Positions 1 to 8,159 of a DNA stretch of 10,220 nt are shown here, piece by piece. The stretch lies in assembly GCA_003024985.2 (NCBI GenBank), contig PXIH01S0037798.1. One strand, given 5' to 3'. The DNA comes from Euperipatoides rowelli. Taxonomy: Eukaryota; Onychophora; Udeonychophora; Euonychophora; Peripatopsidae. The translations under genes and the position numbers were made by a program. The notes under the pieces were generated by a model, which saw nothing but the letters and a program-made list of their open reading frames with translations, made no database searches and was not told the origin of the DNA. The number at the start of each line of letters is the position of its first letter. Within the stretch, counting starts at the first letter, position 1.

Positions 1-96
1 TAAATGAAAAATTGCTGACGAACATAGAAATTTTTAAGAAAAGTGGGAGTTGGAGCATTTCAATGAAAATTGATTATGAAGCTTTCCTTTTTTTTC

Positions 97-160
97 CGGC
101 CCACATAAACTTAAACCTTGTTTATTTGGCGCACGTCAGGTTTTGAGTTTGACACGCTTG
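97..160 (-). mobile_element. Probable hAT-family transposon end
   Basis: Read on the minus strand from 160, the sequence begins CAAGCGTGTCAAACTCA and reaches GGGCCGG at about 102-96. This agrees with the CAGGGGTGTCAAACTCA ... GGGCCG form typical of hAT/Charlie ends. The element would extend to lower coordinates and out of the window. I could not verify an 8-bp target-site duplication because the other end is not visible. Confidence 0.4.
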
Positions 161-617
161 GTGTAAAATAAGTAAGCTATTCTAAACTGACCAAATTTAA
201 AAGAAATTAGAGGTTTTGAGTGTTAGAGAGAATAAAGAAAAAATGGATTTTCATCATTTTATTTTAATTTCGAAATCATAATTTACAACAATTTAAGCAT
301 CAGAAAACAAATATTTATTTTAATTCAAATTAAATCACTAATGAGGTTTTGTAATTTTCTTTTACAAGTGCAGAAACAATAGAGGTAGTTTCAAGTCAAG
401 GTGGAGCAAATTTTTCAAGTGTTCATTGGTTAAAGTAGCTTAGCTTAGCATAACATTTAAATGTTTTTTAAACATTTTTTTTAATCTTTTTATACATTGT
501 AAATATTTTTATTATTACATAATGTACATTCACATTTAACAGTATGTTCTAAAAGGAATTTTGACACTACTGGAATTTTCCATATGTAACAAGCTCTATA
601 CGAAGGACAGTTTTTAC

Positions 618-629
618 GGGGGGGGGGGG
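618..629. repeat. G12 homopolymer
   Basis: Twelve G residues in an AT-rich intron. TACGAAGGA lies just upstream (599-607). The same arrangement occurs in reverse around the C12 run at 1612-1623. Confidence 0.95.
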
Positions 630-652
630 AGTCTTTCCATTGGATGGGTCAT

Positions 653-708
653 TGCAATAACCTCCTTGGTCCACAAGTGACCCGTGCCCCATGGATTGGC
701 CACTACTG
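653..708 (-). mobile_element. Possible second hAT-like end
   Basis: On the minus strand from 708, CAGTAGTGGCCAATCCATGG resembles the CAGNGGTGGCCAA type of hAT terminal repeat. The 56 bp inside it are clearly GC-richer than the surrounding intron. No matching opposite end (CAGTAGTGGCC on the plus strand) was found between 1 and 650, so this would be a solo or decayed end. A short echo, CACTACTGG, occurs at 565-573. Confidence 0.3.
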
Positions 709-897
709 GTATAGACAATAGTATTTAAAGGGGGAGGAGCTTACAGGCTGAATTTTAAAAATTAATTTGTAAACATCTTTATTATTTTTTTTAGTATAAT
801 TATGTGAATATCAGTAACAAAAAAAATATCATTTCATTTGACCTTTAGTAAACTATTTTAGGGAGGATGGGCCATAATGTTCCACAGTCATGAAAAA

Positions 898-923
898 TTT
901 TTTTTTTTAAATAAATAAATAAT
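898..923. repeat. T11 run followed by AAAT microsatellite
   Basis: Eleven T residues (898-908) run into about four AAAT units (AAATAAATAAATAAT). Simple sequence in the intron. Confidence 0.85.
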
Positions 924-1114
924 TTAAAAATTTTAAATGGGATATTTAATTTATTAAAAACATTTTTTTAATAAATTAAAGTGTCCTCTATTGGATTAAA
1001 TTGATAAAAATCGCCATAAAATTAGTCTTCAGTCAATAAAATCAAGTCTTACAAAAACTATTTAGTAAAAAAAGATCACTGAAGTATTGAAATGAGTTGA
1101 AAATACAAGTTTTG

Positions 1115-1164
1115 ATTGGTTAATTGGGTCATGTGGCATGTAGCACCTAGCAACAGCCAATTAA
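1115..1164 (+). promoter_or_regulatory. RFX X-box-like site with flanking CCAAT boxes
   Basis: GTAGCACCTAGCAAC at 1140-1154 fits the RFX consensus GTNRCC-N(0-3)-RGYAAC with one mismatch (spacer CCT). ATTGG motifs (reverse CCAAT) lie at 1115-1119 and 1123-1127, and CCAAT at 1157-1161. TTAATTGG (1120-1127) and CCAATTAA (1157-1164) also form an 8-bp inverted repeat around the X-box. This could be an intronic enhancer or simply a piece of an old repeat. Confidence 0.25.
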
Positions 1165-1248
1165 ATTGAGAACCTGCTACAGGCTCATCTTTCTTACGTT
1201 TCAGCTAAATATTATTTTAAATAATTAGATTTATAATAAATATATTTT

Positions 1249-1432
1249 TCTAGAATGTTATTAAATCACTCTAATTTCAATGACATCTTTTCATCACTTT
1301 TTTTTAGTGGTAGATTTTGATTGTTTATTAGTTTTTGATNTCTAGAATGTTATTAAATCACTCTAATTTCAATGACATCTTTTCATCACTTTTTTTGTAG
1401 TGGTAGATTTTGATTGTTTATTAGTTTTTGAT
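1249..1432. repeat. 91/92-bp direct duplication joined by a single N
   Basis: Positions 1249-1339 and 1341-1432 are the same sequence, from TCTAGAATGTTATT to TTAGTTTTTGAT, separated only by the N at 1340. They differ by one inserted base after the T run: TTTTTTTTAG in the first copy and TTTTTTTGTAG in the second. A perfect copy on each side of an ambiguous base is the usual look of two contig ends, or two alleles, that were abutted instead of merged. Confidence 0.92.
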
Positions 1433-1611
1433 CATTATAAAATTATCAATGATAATTCATCAAAGTTACGTTGAAATTTTAATATACAGTAATTTCTTTA
1501 ATTTTTTTTTATTGGACTTATACAGTAACTGGATTTTTGATTTAGTAATAATTTATTTCATAAGTGAAAAATTTCAAATTCAACTAGCCACTCTGTTTAT
1601 TATTACTACTA

Positions 1612-1623
1612 CCCCCCCCCCCC
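1612..1623. repeat. C12 homopolymer
   Basis: Twelve C residues, followed by TCCTTCGTA (1626-1634). On the minus strand this is TACGAAGGA, two bases, then G12, echoing the G12 site at 618-629. Confidence 0.95.
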
Positions 1624-2908
1624 AATCCTTCGTACTTTACATTTTAAATTACAAACACAAATTAGATCAGTCAATTCTTTTTCTAATATTCCTGAATTAG
1701 TTTAAAATCAATTTATTATCTAATTGCCAATAAGTTTTCTATTATTTTAAATGTTTTTTCTTAAATCCTGTGGTTGTAAAGGCATTTTTCTCAAAACAAT
1801 TTTTATATAATTTTGCATCTTAGAAAAACTATCACTTAAAAACTATTAGAGCTAGAGAACAGAAATTTTGTACAAAACATTTTTATTCTATACTGTATCA
1901 TGGGATAAGGTGGTTTTTAAGTTTCCGTTACATAAGTTTCAAAATTTACATAATATTTTAATTAGCAAAAAAAAAAACATATTTTAACTTTAAACTTAAT
2001 AAAAGTGATGTTAAATTTACTTTTTTGTTCTAAAACATATCCCATGAATTGTTTATTAGTGAGTAAAAATTGAGAAGCTTGTATTTATAGTAATAGTAGT
2101 TTGCAAACGATAGTTTTTCTAAGCAACCTACAGTATATTAAAATTAAGAATGGTGACCATTGCTATAGCAGCTAATTTTGAAAAATATTGGATGCTATTT
2201 TTTTTCATTAATTACTATAGACTACAAGTGTGGAAAGTTTGGAACAAAAATAATATAAAATTTAAAAAATTACTTTGCCTACCCGTGTTCTACCTTCAAC
2301 CATTTTAATAAGGGGATAATCCGTTCATTCATCTTTCAAAAAAGTGTGTGAATAAAAAAGAATGTATCTAAAAGCGTGTGCTTTCAGTCTAGCCTGGAAA
2401 TATTCATTTTCAACACGTTTAATTATTCTATATCATTTGAAGGGTAATTCTCTGATTATACTACTTCTTTACCCTGCTCTTATAATATACATAAATAAAA
2501 AAAAGACCGATAAACGGAAACAATGAGTTAAATATACTGAATTTGGCTATAGATCACTCAAAACAATCAATCATTAATTATTGATCTAGTTATATAGATA
2601 CCTAAAGTGTTAACCTCATGTATATTGTAAACACGTGTAACTCTGTTGTTTATTTACTGTACATCTTTAGTTCCAAATCTTGCCACCTTCAAGTGTCTAC
2701 AGACATGAAAGCAAATGTTTTTGTGATAACGATTGTCATTGGAGTTTACCCTAGAAATCTTATCTTCATGTCTAGTAATTTAGTCATCTCATCAGTGAAG
2801 GCAAACTTTTTTTTTTACCTTTTTAGTTGCAGCAACACTAAGCTACATTGTCTGTTTATGGAACAATTTCTTGAAGAGGGCAACAATCACATTCTCTATA
2901 TTTTTTCT

Positions 2909-2930
2909 CAAGCATATAGGGGTATGCTTG
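2909..2930. repeat. Small inverted repeat
   Basis: CAAGCATA (2909-2916), loop TAGGGG, TATGCTTG (2923-2930): a perfect 8-bp stem in the slightly GC-richer patch at 2600-3085. Confidence 0.6.
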
Positions 2931-3034
2931 TCTGGTAATATTGACTTTGAATAAATCATGTTTTTGTTCAAATTCAACCGGTGATGGTGTCCATAGGTTT
3001 TCCAAAACTGTCCTTTAGGTTTGCAGTTAACTCA

Positions 3035-3052
3035 GTGGTTATATTTAACCAC
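3035..3052. repeat. Small inverted repeat
   Basis: GTGGTTA (3035-3041), loop TATT, TAACCAC (3046-3052): a perfect 7-bp stem. The preceding TTAACTCAGTGGTT looks like a tRNA A-box, but no matching B-box lies on the same strand. Confidence 0.55.
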
Positions 3053-3191
3053 CCATTGCCAAGGAGCCGAACCCGGACCATCATAATATAAAGATTTAAA
3101 AAATATGATATACTGTAAATATTTTTTATGTAAGTTTTGTCTAACATATAAAGTAGAATGAATTACTAAAAAAATTAAATAAAATACTTAC

Positions 3192-3264
3192 TTGGGGCAG
3201 TATACAGTGGATGATTCATATGATAAGACACAAAGGCAGTAAATCCCCAATAATATGAGCAATT
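3192..3264 (-). CDS. TECR: TECR internal exon (downstream of the three)
   Basis: Third TECR exon, 73 nt. It starts in phase 0 directly after the LNLFK end of the previous exon and encodes 24 codons plus one base: NCSYYWGFTAFVSYHMNHPL followed by YTAP. It matches the NCTYYWGFxAxxxYxxNHPLYTxP segment of TECR. The acceptor is ATTATTTTAG (AG at 3266-3265) and the donor is GTAAGTAT (GT at 3191-3190). A second possible GT four bases into the intron is a poorer donor and would add an in-frame TAA. The exon ends in phase 1, so the gene must continue below position 1. The missing part includes the GNFSIH, LRDLRP and YTYEVGSW regions and the catalytic tyrosine. Confidence 0.95.
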
Positions 3265-4303
3265 CTAAAATAATATAAAACATTCTGAATTATTACTTTT
3301 TAAAATAAAACAGGTTTTCTTTATTATTATTGTTTCTTTATTATTCCATCAAAAGAAAAATACTGTATTACCCTACCTACAGTATATTATAAATATTTTG
3401 AAACAAATACCTATTAAATCTTTATAAAGCATTTTAGGCTTTTATCATTAAAAAATGCATTTTTACTTTATCTCAAAAATAGCTACAAAACTAATCTACA
3501 GTGCTTGTAGCTACAGATATTTTTTGTTGATATCTCTTTTTTTTTATTTAGAGAGCAATTAAAAATTATTGTATGGTTTTAATATGGACATATTGTACCT
3601 TATTCTTATTTAAAAATATGATTTTTTTTATAAGGAATAAAATAAAGGGAAAAACCTGTATGCGGCTATAATTATTATAACTTTATGAATAATATAAGAA
3701 ATGAAATAGGCATTCTAGTTCACTTCTAAGACTGTTTCATATCATCTTAAAAATTGCTTAAAAACCATATGGCCAATATGACATGATAATAAAAAATACA
3801 CTAGGTACAGTAGTTGTAATTAGCATATGTATTTTAACAATTATAAAAAAAAAGTAGTTGGGGGTGAGAGGTATATATTAATGGCTAACCCGGATACTCC
3901 CTTAATAAATATTCTCAGTATTATTTCAAAGCTTATTTCTTCCATCAATTACAATTTATTTTCTAATTAATTTAACTAATTATCTAAGCTGATAAAAAAT
4001 GAAACACTAAACCAGACTATCCAAATAACCATCCCAATCTCAAAATAAAGGCTATGTATTGAAACTGTATTTCTCACATCTTTAAACCTGATCAATTTTT
4101 ACATCTAAACATTGAAGGTTCTAATTATAATCATCATATAACAATTAAACAATCAATAGTGTTATAAAAATAAATCTCTTATTTACATTTTTTTTACTAT
4201 GACTATATATTTTAAGAATAAAATATGGAAATGTTTATCAGAAGTTTGTAATTTCCCTAACCATAAGTTCAGTTTTAATGAATAAACAGTCATTTTAAAT
4301 GAG

Positions 4304-4319
4304 AAAAAAAAAAAAAAAA
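4304..4319. repeat. A16 run
   Basis: Sixteen uninterrupted A residues in AT-rich intron sequence; no associated element was recognised. Confidence 0.9.
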
Positions 4320-4595
4320 CAATTGAAAAAATTTTAAATAGTAAAGAAAAGAAAAATGAAGTTTGCACTGTAAAATATCAAAGGTTTAAAAGCCAAATCT
4401 TTAACTAAATAAATCATATTTAAAACAGCTTATTGTCAAAAATAATGCAAAATTATTGCTAATTTTCATCATGAAACTGATGCTCTTGAACTCATTATGG
4501 GAAAAACTGCCATGTGATGGAAAGTTTGACTTGTCCAATTCATTTAAATATTTTTAAAACTATTAATCAAATTACATAAAATTCTAAGATGGAGG

Positions 4596-4613
4596 TTTTT
4601 TTTTTTTTTTTTT
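4596..4613. repeat. T18 run (poly-A on the minus strand)
   Basis: Eighteen uninterrupted T residues. On the minus strand this is a poly(A) tract downstream of the GC-rich hairpin, as in the tail of a retroposed element. No clear flanking target-site duplication was found. Confidence 0.9.
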
Positions 4614-4645
4614 GTGTTTACATGTGTATATGCTATAGTTATGAT

Positions 4646-4685
4646 CAGGACCCCCTACCCATCTACAGATGGGAAGGGGGTCCTG
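4646..4685. repeat. GC-rich near-perfect hairpin
   Basis: CAGGACCCCCT (4646-4656) pairs with AGGGGGTCCTG (4675-4685), 11 bp. After one A/A mismatch, CCCATC (4658-4663) pairs with GATGGG (4668-4673), leaving a TACA loop. Seventeen mostly G-C pairs in a sequence that is otherwise about three quarters A+T is far from chance. Read on the minus strand it lies about 32 nt before an 18-nt A run, which suggests a retroposon 3' end or a small structured RNA. Confidence 0.85.
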
Positions 4686-5813
4686 GTTATGATATACAGT
4701 AAATAAAATAAAATTAGTGTAATTAAGCAATTAGTCTATCAATATGACATATAAATAATGATAATGGAAATTATTAACTTTTATAAACATACTGTAGTTA
4801 TGACATCTTTGGTTTTTATACATAATTTTATAAAAACATTAAATCTATTTAGATATGCATTCAAACTCTCTCAAAGACATGTACAATGAAATTCAAATTT
4901 AAGAAATTATAAAACAACTACCGGTATATTACAATAGAGAAATAAATTATTTTGACCTTCTAAATACTGAAATTTGTACCAGTTAATTTTTAAACTGCCT
5001 GAATATGTACACAGTATATGATTTTTCTTTTTCTTTCAATTACTGTTTGTGCATCTGAGAATAATAAAATGCATAGTAGACATATTTTTTTCACTCGTTC
5101 ATTGATAACAATTTTGTGTTTTAATGAGAGATTTTACCATAAAGAGGCAGCATATTTAGTGTAAGTTTCAGTGAAAATAAATTCCAACATAAATTCAACA
5201 TTAAATAAATTGTATATAGTGTAATCATTGTATTTTAATTATTAACGATCCATTTATAATGTAATCATTTAAAACAAAATTACTAAGCTAAACTATTTTA
5301 AACTTAAATTTCTAATATTTATTTAATTACTTTTTGCACAACACAGGCTTTTAAAGATTATTGTAGAAAATAATACTTGAGAAAGCTCCGATTAACTTTA
5401 TCATACAATTCTTAATGTAGAATTTGCATACATTATTTGGCTTTAATAGGCCATTGATCTTTCATATTTTAAAATATATACCTTTCCTACTTTTTGTTAT
5501 ATAAATGGATTATATTAGTTAGTCTTGACTTTCAATGCTAATAATATTTTACTCAAGGAAAGCGAGGATGAAAAGTTATTATACATGCCTAATTATACAG
5601 AAAATAATAAAGTGTTTTCATTATAAAATTTAAACTGATAATGGCTCAAACTATTGTGCCAGGTATTCTTCTTTGCATGTTTCCAAACTTGATGGAATGT
5701 TACCTCTCAGTTTTGACATATCAATATTACAGGGACAAAGCATAATAAAATTAGGCATTATACTACAGAGAGCAATGTAATAATTTTAGGAATACTAGTA
5801 AATCATATATTAC

Positions 5814-5919
5814 CTTAAATAAATTCAAAATAGGCATAGTAGCATGGGAAAATCGGTGAACAAAAATTGTTTCCAGCAACCTCTTGACATAGTGGAATAT
5901 CCAGCAGATGGCAGCAATT
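5814..5919 (-). CDS. TECR: TECR internal exon (middle)
   Basis: Second TECR exon in the window, 106 nt. Its first base A completes a GAA codon with the GA left by the exon at 8730, and 35 codons follow. The protein reads [19 protein letters not shown], then [16 protein letters not shown]. This is nearly the same as the animal TECR/Sc2 signature HY(V/I)KRLLETxFVHRFSHxTMPxxNxFK at the start of the steroid 5-alpha-reductase-like C-terminal domain (PF02544 family), which lies in the ER membrane. The acceptor is TTTATTTTTTAAAG (AG at 5921-5920), with a short pyrimidine tract. The donor is AAG|GTAATA (GT at 5813-5812). The frame is open throughout and the exon ends in phase 0. Conservation of the HRFSH block suggests a functional gene rather than a pseudogene. 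Confidence 0.96.
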
Positions 5920-6019
5920 CTTTAAAAAATAAAGTACAGGTTAATTTCTATCTACTAATTTCTTTAATCAGTTGAGGCCTGCTCATTAAAAAAAAAATAG
6001 CATTACTGCATTGAATTGA

Positions 6020-6060
6020 ATATATATTGTATATACATGCACAGTATATACAATAGATAT
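6020..6060. repeat. TATA/ACAGTA palindrome
   Basis: TATTGTATATAC (6025-6036) and GTATATACAATA (6044-6055) are perfect 12-bp inverted repeats around a 7-nt loop. Beyond one A/G mismatch the pairing continues for four more bases. Copies of TACAGTA follow immediately (about 6060 and 6100), so the palindrome belongs to a patch of this motif about 100 bp long. Confidence 0.8.
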
Positions 6061-6136
6061 ACAGTAGATCGAGATGGAGAGATTGAAATATAGATATATA
6101 CAGTAAAAGTTCAGCATGCTCAATTCAGTTTAGGCA

Positions 6137-6168
6137 GGGCTGCAGAAATAATTCTGGAGCCCTTTTTT
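6137..6168 (+). other. Hairpin followed by T6, upstream of the nested ORF
   Basis: GGGCT (6137-6141) pairs with AGCCC (6158-6162) and CAGAA (6143-6147) with TTCTG (6152-6156), with one G/G mismatch and an ATAA loop. TTTTTT follows at 6163-6168. The layout resembles a 3'-terminal hairpin of a Pol III transcript, but no A- or B-box was seen ahead of it. It lies about 105 bp before the ATG of the broken ORF. Confidence 0.35.
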
Positions 6169-6274
6169 CAAACAATGCAAACTTGGAGTGTGCCTAGCGT
6201 GGTATCTACATACAATATATTAGGGCCCAAACCTAAACATAAAAAGGAAAGAGGAATAGGAAAAAGGTGCAAAC

Positions 6275-6743
6275 ATGGGAAGTAAAAATACGATTAACCA
6301 TGATGGGATGACACAAGATAATCAGATTAATTTCTGGGGAAGGGATAAGATCACGAGTAGTAAAAAGAAGCCATTGTTGACCGAATTAAGCTTTAACGGT
6401 ATTTTTCAAAATAAACACTTTATAAAGATAGGACTGTTTGTTGAGGTGTTTGATGGATTATCAAACAGTTGGGCTCAGTTTTCACTGATTGATGAGAGAA
6501 GTGTAGACTTAGAATCAATTAAAATTAAAGGTGCCTCAATTATTTTTCCATCACCGGTTACCAATAAGCGTGCGACAGGTTGAAAACAATAGCACATTGG
6601 TCATTAGGCAGAGTTATTCGTTTTTTACATACAGTTTGTGTAGCACCTATTTTAAAGAATACAGACTTACAGGTTTAAAAGGCTATGACTTAAGAAAATA
6701 TAAGCAGAGATTGGCTGCTGATCATCATTTCGCCAAAATGTAA
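6275..6743 (+). pseudogene. Unrecognised intronless ORF inside the TECR intron, split by one frameshift
   Basis: I do not recognise this protein. The first frame opens with ATG at 6275 in a good Kozak setting (AAACATGG, in-frame TAG upstream at 6257) and runs 102 codons to TGA at 6581-6583. The next frame overlaps it and stays open to TAA at 6741-6743, without an ATG of its own. A single-base shift between about 6531 and 6581 would join both into roughly 150 residues; the T5 run at 6543-6547 is a likely place for an indel. The N-terminus is polar and basic (WGRDKITSSKKK), the middle alternates hydrophobic and polar residues as in beta strands (KHFIKIGLFVEVF, ESIKIKGASIIF), and the C-terminus is basic (GYDLRKYKQRLAADHHFAKM). 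It is GC- and CpG-richer than the intron around it, which points to coding or recently inserted sequence. It is transcribed, if at all, opposite to TECR. It could be a retrocopy, a transposon-derived gene, or a real nested gene with a sequencing error. No poly(A) follows the stop. Confidence 0.45.
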
Positions 6744-8030
6744 TTTTTACATTTTGCTATAAAAGACAAAGATATTTAGCCAAATTGCTCTACTTTATTT
6801 GAAAATACTTTTAATTTTTAATATCTTTAAAATACCTCGAAAATTTGAAATTGTTAAAGTTAAAATTTTCGATAAAATTAAGAATTAATTAAAAACAAAA
6901 CCCAGATTTCAGCCAGCCAACATTAAAATGATGAAAGGAAAAGTGAAATGATTACACATAAAAACCTCAAGAGTTGAAAACATCTGGACTTTAATTAACA
7001 ATAGATCTTTGAAAACTAAACTCACATTCTAATCTTATCAATTCCAATACAGTTTTGCAACTTTTACTACTTTTTCTTTCTCTAATAGACTGACCAGTAC
7101 TCTAATTAGGCTACTGTATAAATTATAAATGATAAAAATTACATCGGGACAATTGATTTTAAAACTGGAATTAAATCTTGTTAATTTAAATGTATGGATT
7201 AGAATTTCAAATAGCAAAGCAAATATCACATTATCATATGAAGTGAAAGTGGAATATATTTGAAAATAACTAATTTAATGAGAGTTAGATTTTGAAGTAC
7301 TGTATATACGGTAAAGCTTAATATAATTTTGTATTTAAAATATTTGACTTTGTTCTGTTATAATTTAGAAACAAAAACTGATGTTTATCTGATTATATAC
7401 CTACTGATCAAGTCCTGATAATTTTTTAATCCTTTATCTTTCTCACACAAATTAAGGAAACATGTTAATTAAATTAACTTTGCTTTGTTAAATAAGTTTT
7501 CAGGTGGAAAAAAAAATTTAATAATTGTGTTTGAATGTCAGGAGCTAATAGTTAATGAAAATAAGACAAACATATGGAAACAGAATCTACACTTAATCCT
7601 TATTAATTAATTTCTATTTTGTATTCACTTATTTACTGGCTGGCTGCTAACTCTTAGATAACTGTTTCCAATCTATTGTACATTTCAATTTTATGACAAC
7701 ATTTTTTTTTTTAATTAAAGAGCAGTTTAAAATATGCCTAGGATGATGCAGTATATTTTGCAATAAGATTATTACAAATTCATCTTAAAAATGAGATTTT
7801 TTTTGGAGGGTTGATGACTTTGCTTTCCTATCCCCAACCATGGCTTTGTTCCATTCTCTCTTACTTTGGATAGGCTATTTTTTAAATATACAATCTTTAA
7901 TAAATTTATGACTGTGGTGTGACTACAGCCATTGATATTTAAAAAATGAAATGCAGCACAATTATTATTGTTACTTATTTTAATTGTATTAGATTAACAG
8001 CAAGTTGGTGTCTTTTGTAACATTCCTGCC

Positions 8031-8053
8031 TTGGAATAAATTGTGTATTCCAA
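8031..8053. repeat. Small inverted repeat
   Basis: TTGGAATA (8031-8038) and TATTCCAA (8046-8053) form a perfect 8-bp stem with a 7-nt loop. Confidence 0.6.
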
Positions 8054-8159
8054 TTTCCCATCTTTATCATTTTTCCATGTTTCTGTATGGTGAGCCACTG
8101 GATTTTGTTGATGCTACCAACCTGAGCATTATAATCCAGTCTAGGGAATCATCATAATG

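Larger units (their letters stand above)
1..3191 (-). other. TECR downstream intron (partial), no further exon seen
   Basis: Intron sequence following the 3192-3264 exon, at least 3.2 kb. I looked on the minus strand for the next TECR block (QLGNFSIH, LRDLRP) and did not find it. The stretch is AT-rich with long T and A runs. It holds two hAT-like ends, a G12 and a C12 run, an X-box/CCAAT cluster, the N-linked duplication and small hairpins, all listed separately. A slightly GC-richer patch at about 2600-3085 may be an old unclassified repeat. I see nothing definable in 170-560, 720-1100 or 1640-2600 apart from low-complexity AT sequence and scattered TACAGTA/TACTGTA motifs. Confidence 0.8.
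3265..5813 (-). other. TECR intron between middle and downstream exons
   Basis: A 2549-nt phase-0 intron bounded by a GTAATA donor and a TTATTTTAG acceptor. It is very AT-rich. Identifiable content is an A16 run (4304-4319), a T18 run beside a GC-rich hairpin (4596-4685), one copy of the 13-mer TACCGGTATATTA (4919-4931) and several TACAGTA/TACTGTA motifs. No open frame with coding character was seen on either strand. From 3270 to 4300 and from 4940 to 5800 I see only simple AT-rich sequence. Confidence 0.85.

Noticed and set aside
1428-1700. 90-codon open frame on the plus strand
   Set aside because: Starts with a non-ATG codon, runs through the duplicated seam and the C12 run (read as a proline stretch), and has the Phe/Ile/Leu composition of AT-rich noise.
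2618-2938. 106-codon ATG open frame on the plus strand
   Set aside because: Contains a homopolymer-encoded Phe run and has no recognisable domain or splice context. It is more likely a chance frame in the slightly GC-richer repeat-like patch.
3028-3080. tRNA gene or tRNA-derived SINE
   Set aside because: The A-box-like and B-box-like words are on opposite strands and no cloverleaf can be drawn.
4183-4368. 61-codon open frame on the minus strand
   Set aside because: Mostly Phe from the A16 run read in reverse; low complexity.
4465-4505. Hammerhead-ribozyme-like words (GAAACTGATG, GGGAAA)
   Set aside because: The conserved core order CUGAUGA-stem-GAAA with matching stems I and III could not be assembled.
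7038-7229. 63-codon open frame on the minus strand
   Set aside because: AT-rich intron sequence within TECR; no motif and not compatible with the TECR protein, whose flanking exons already join directly.
8000-8150. Possible extra exon in the less AT-rich patch
   Set aside because: The TECR exons on either side join in frame (GA|A) and match the family without a gap, and no frame here resembles a known protein.
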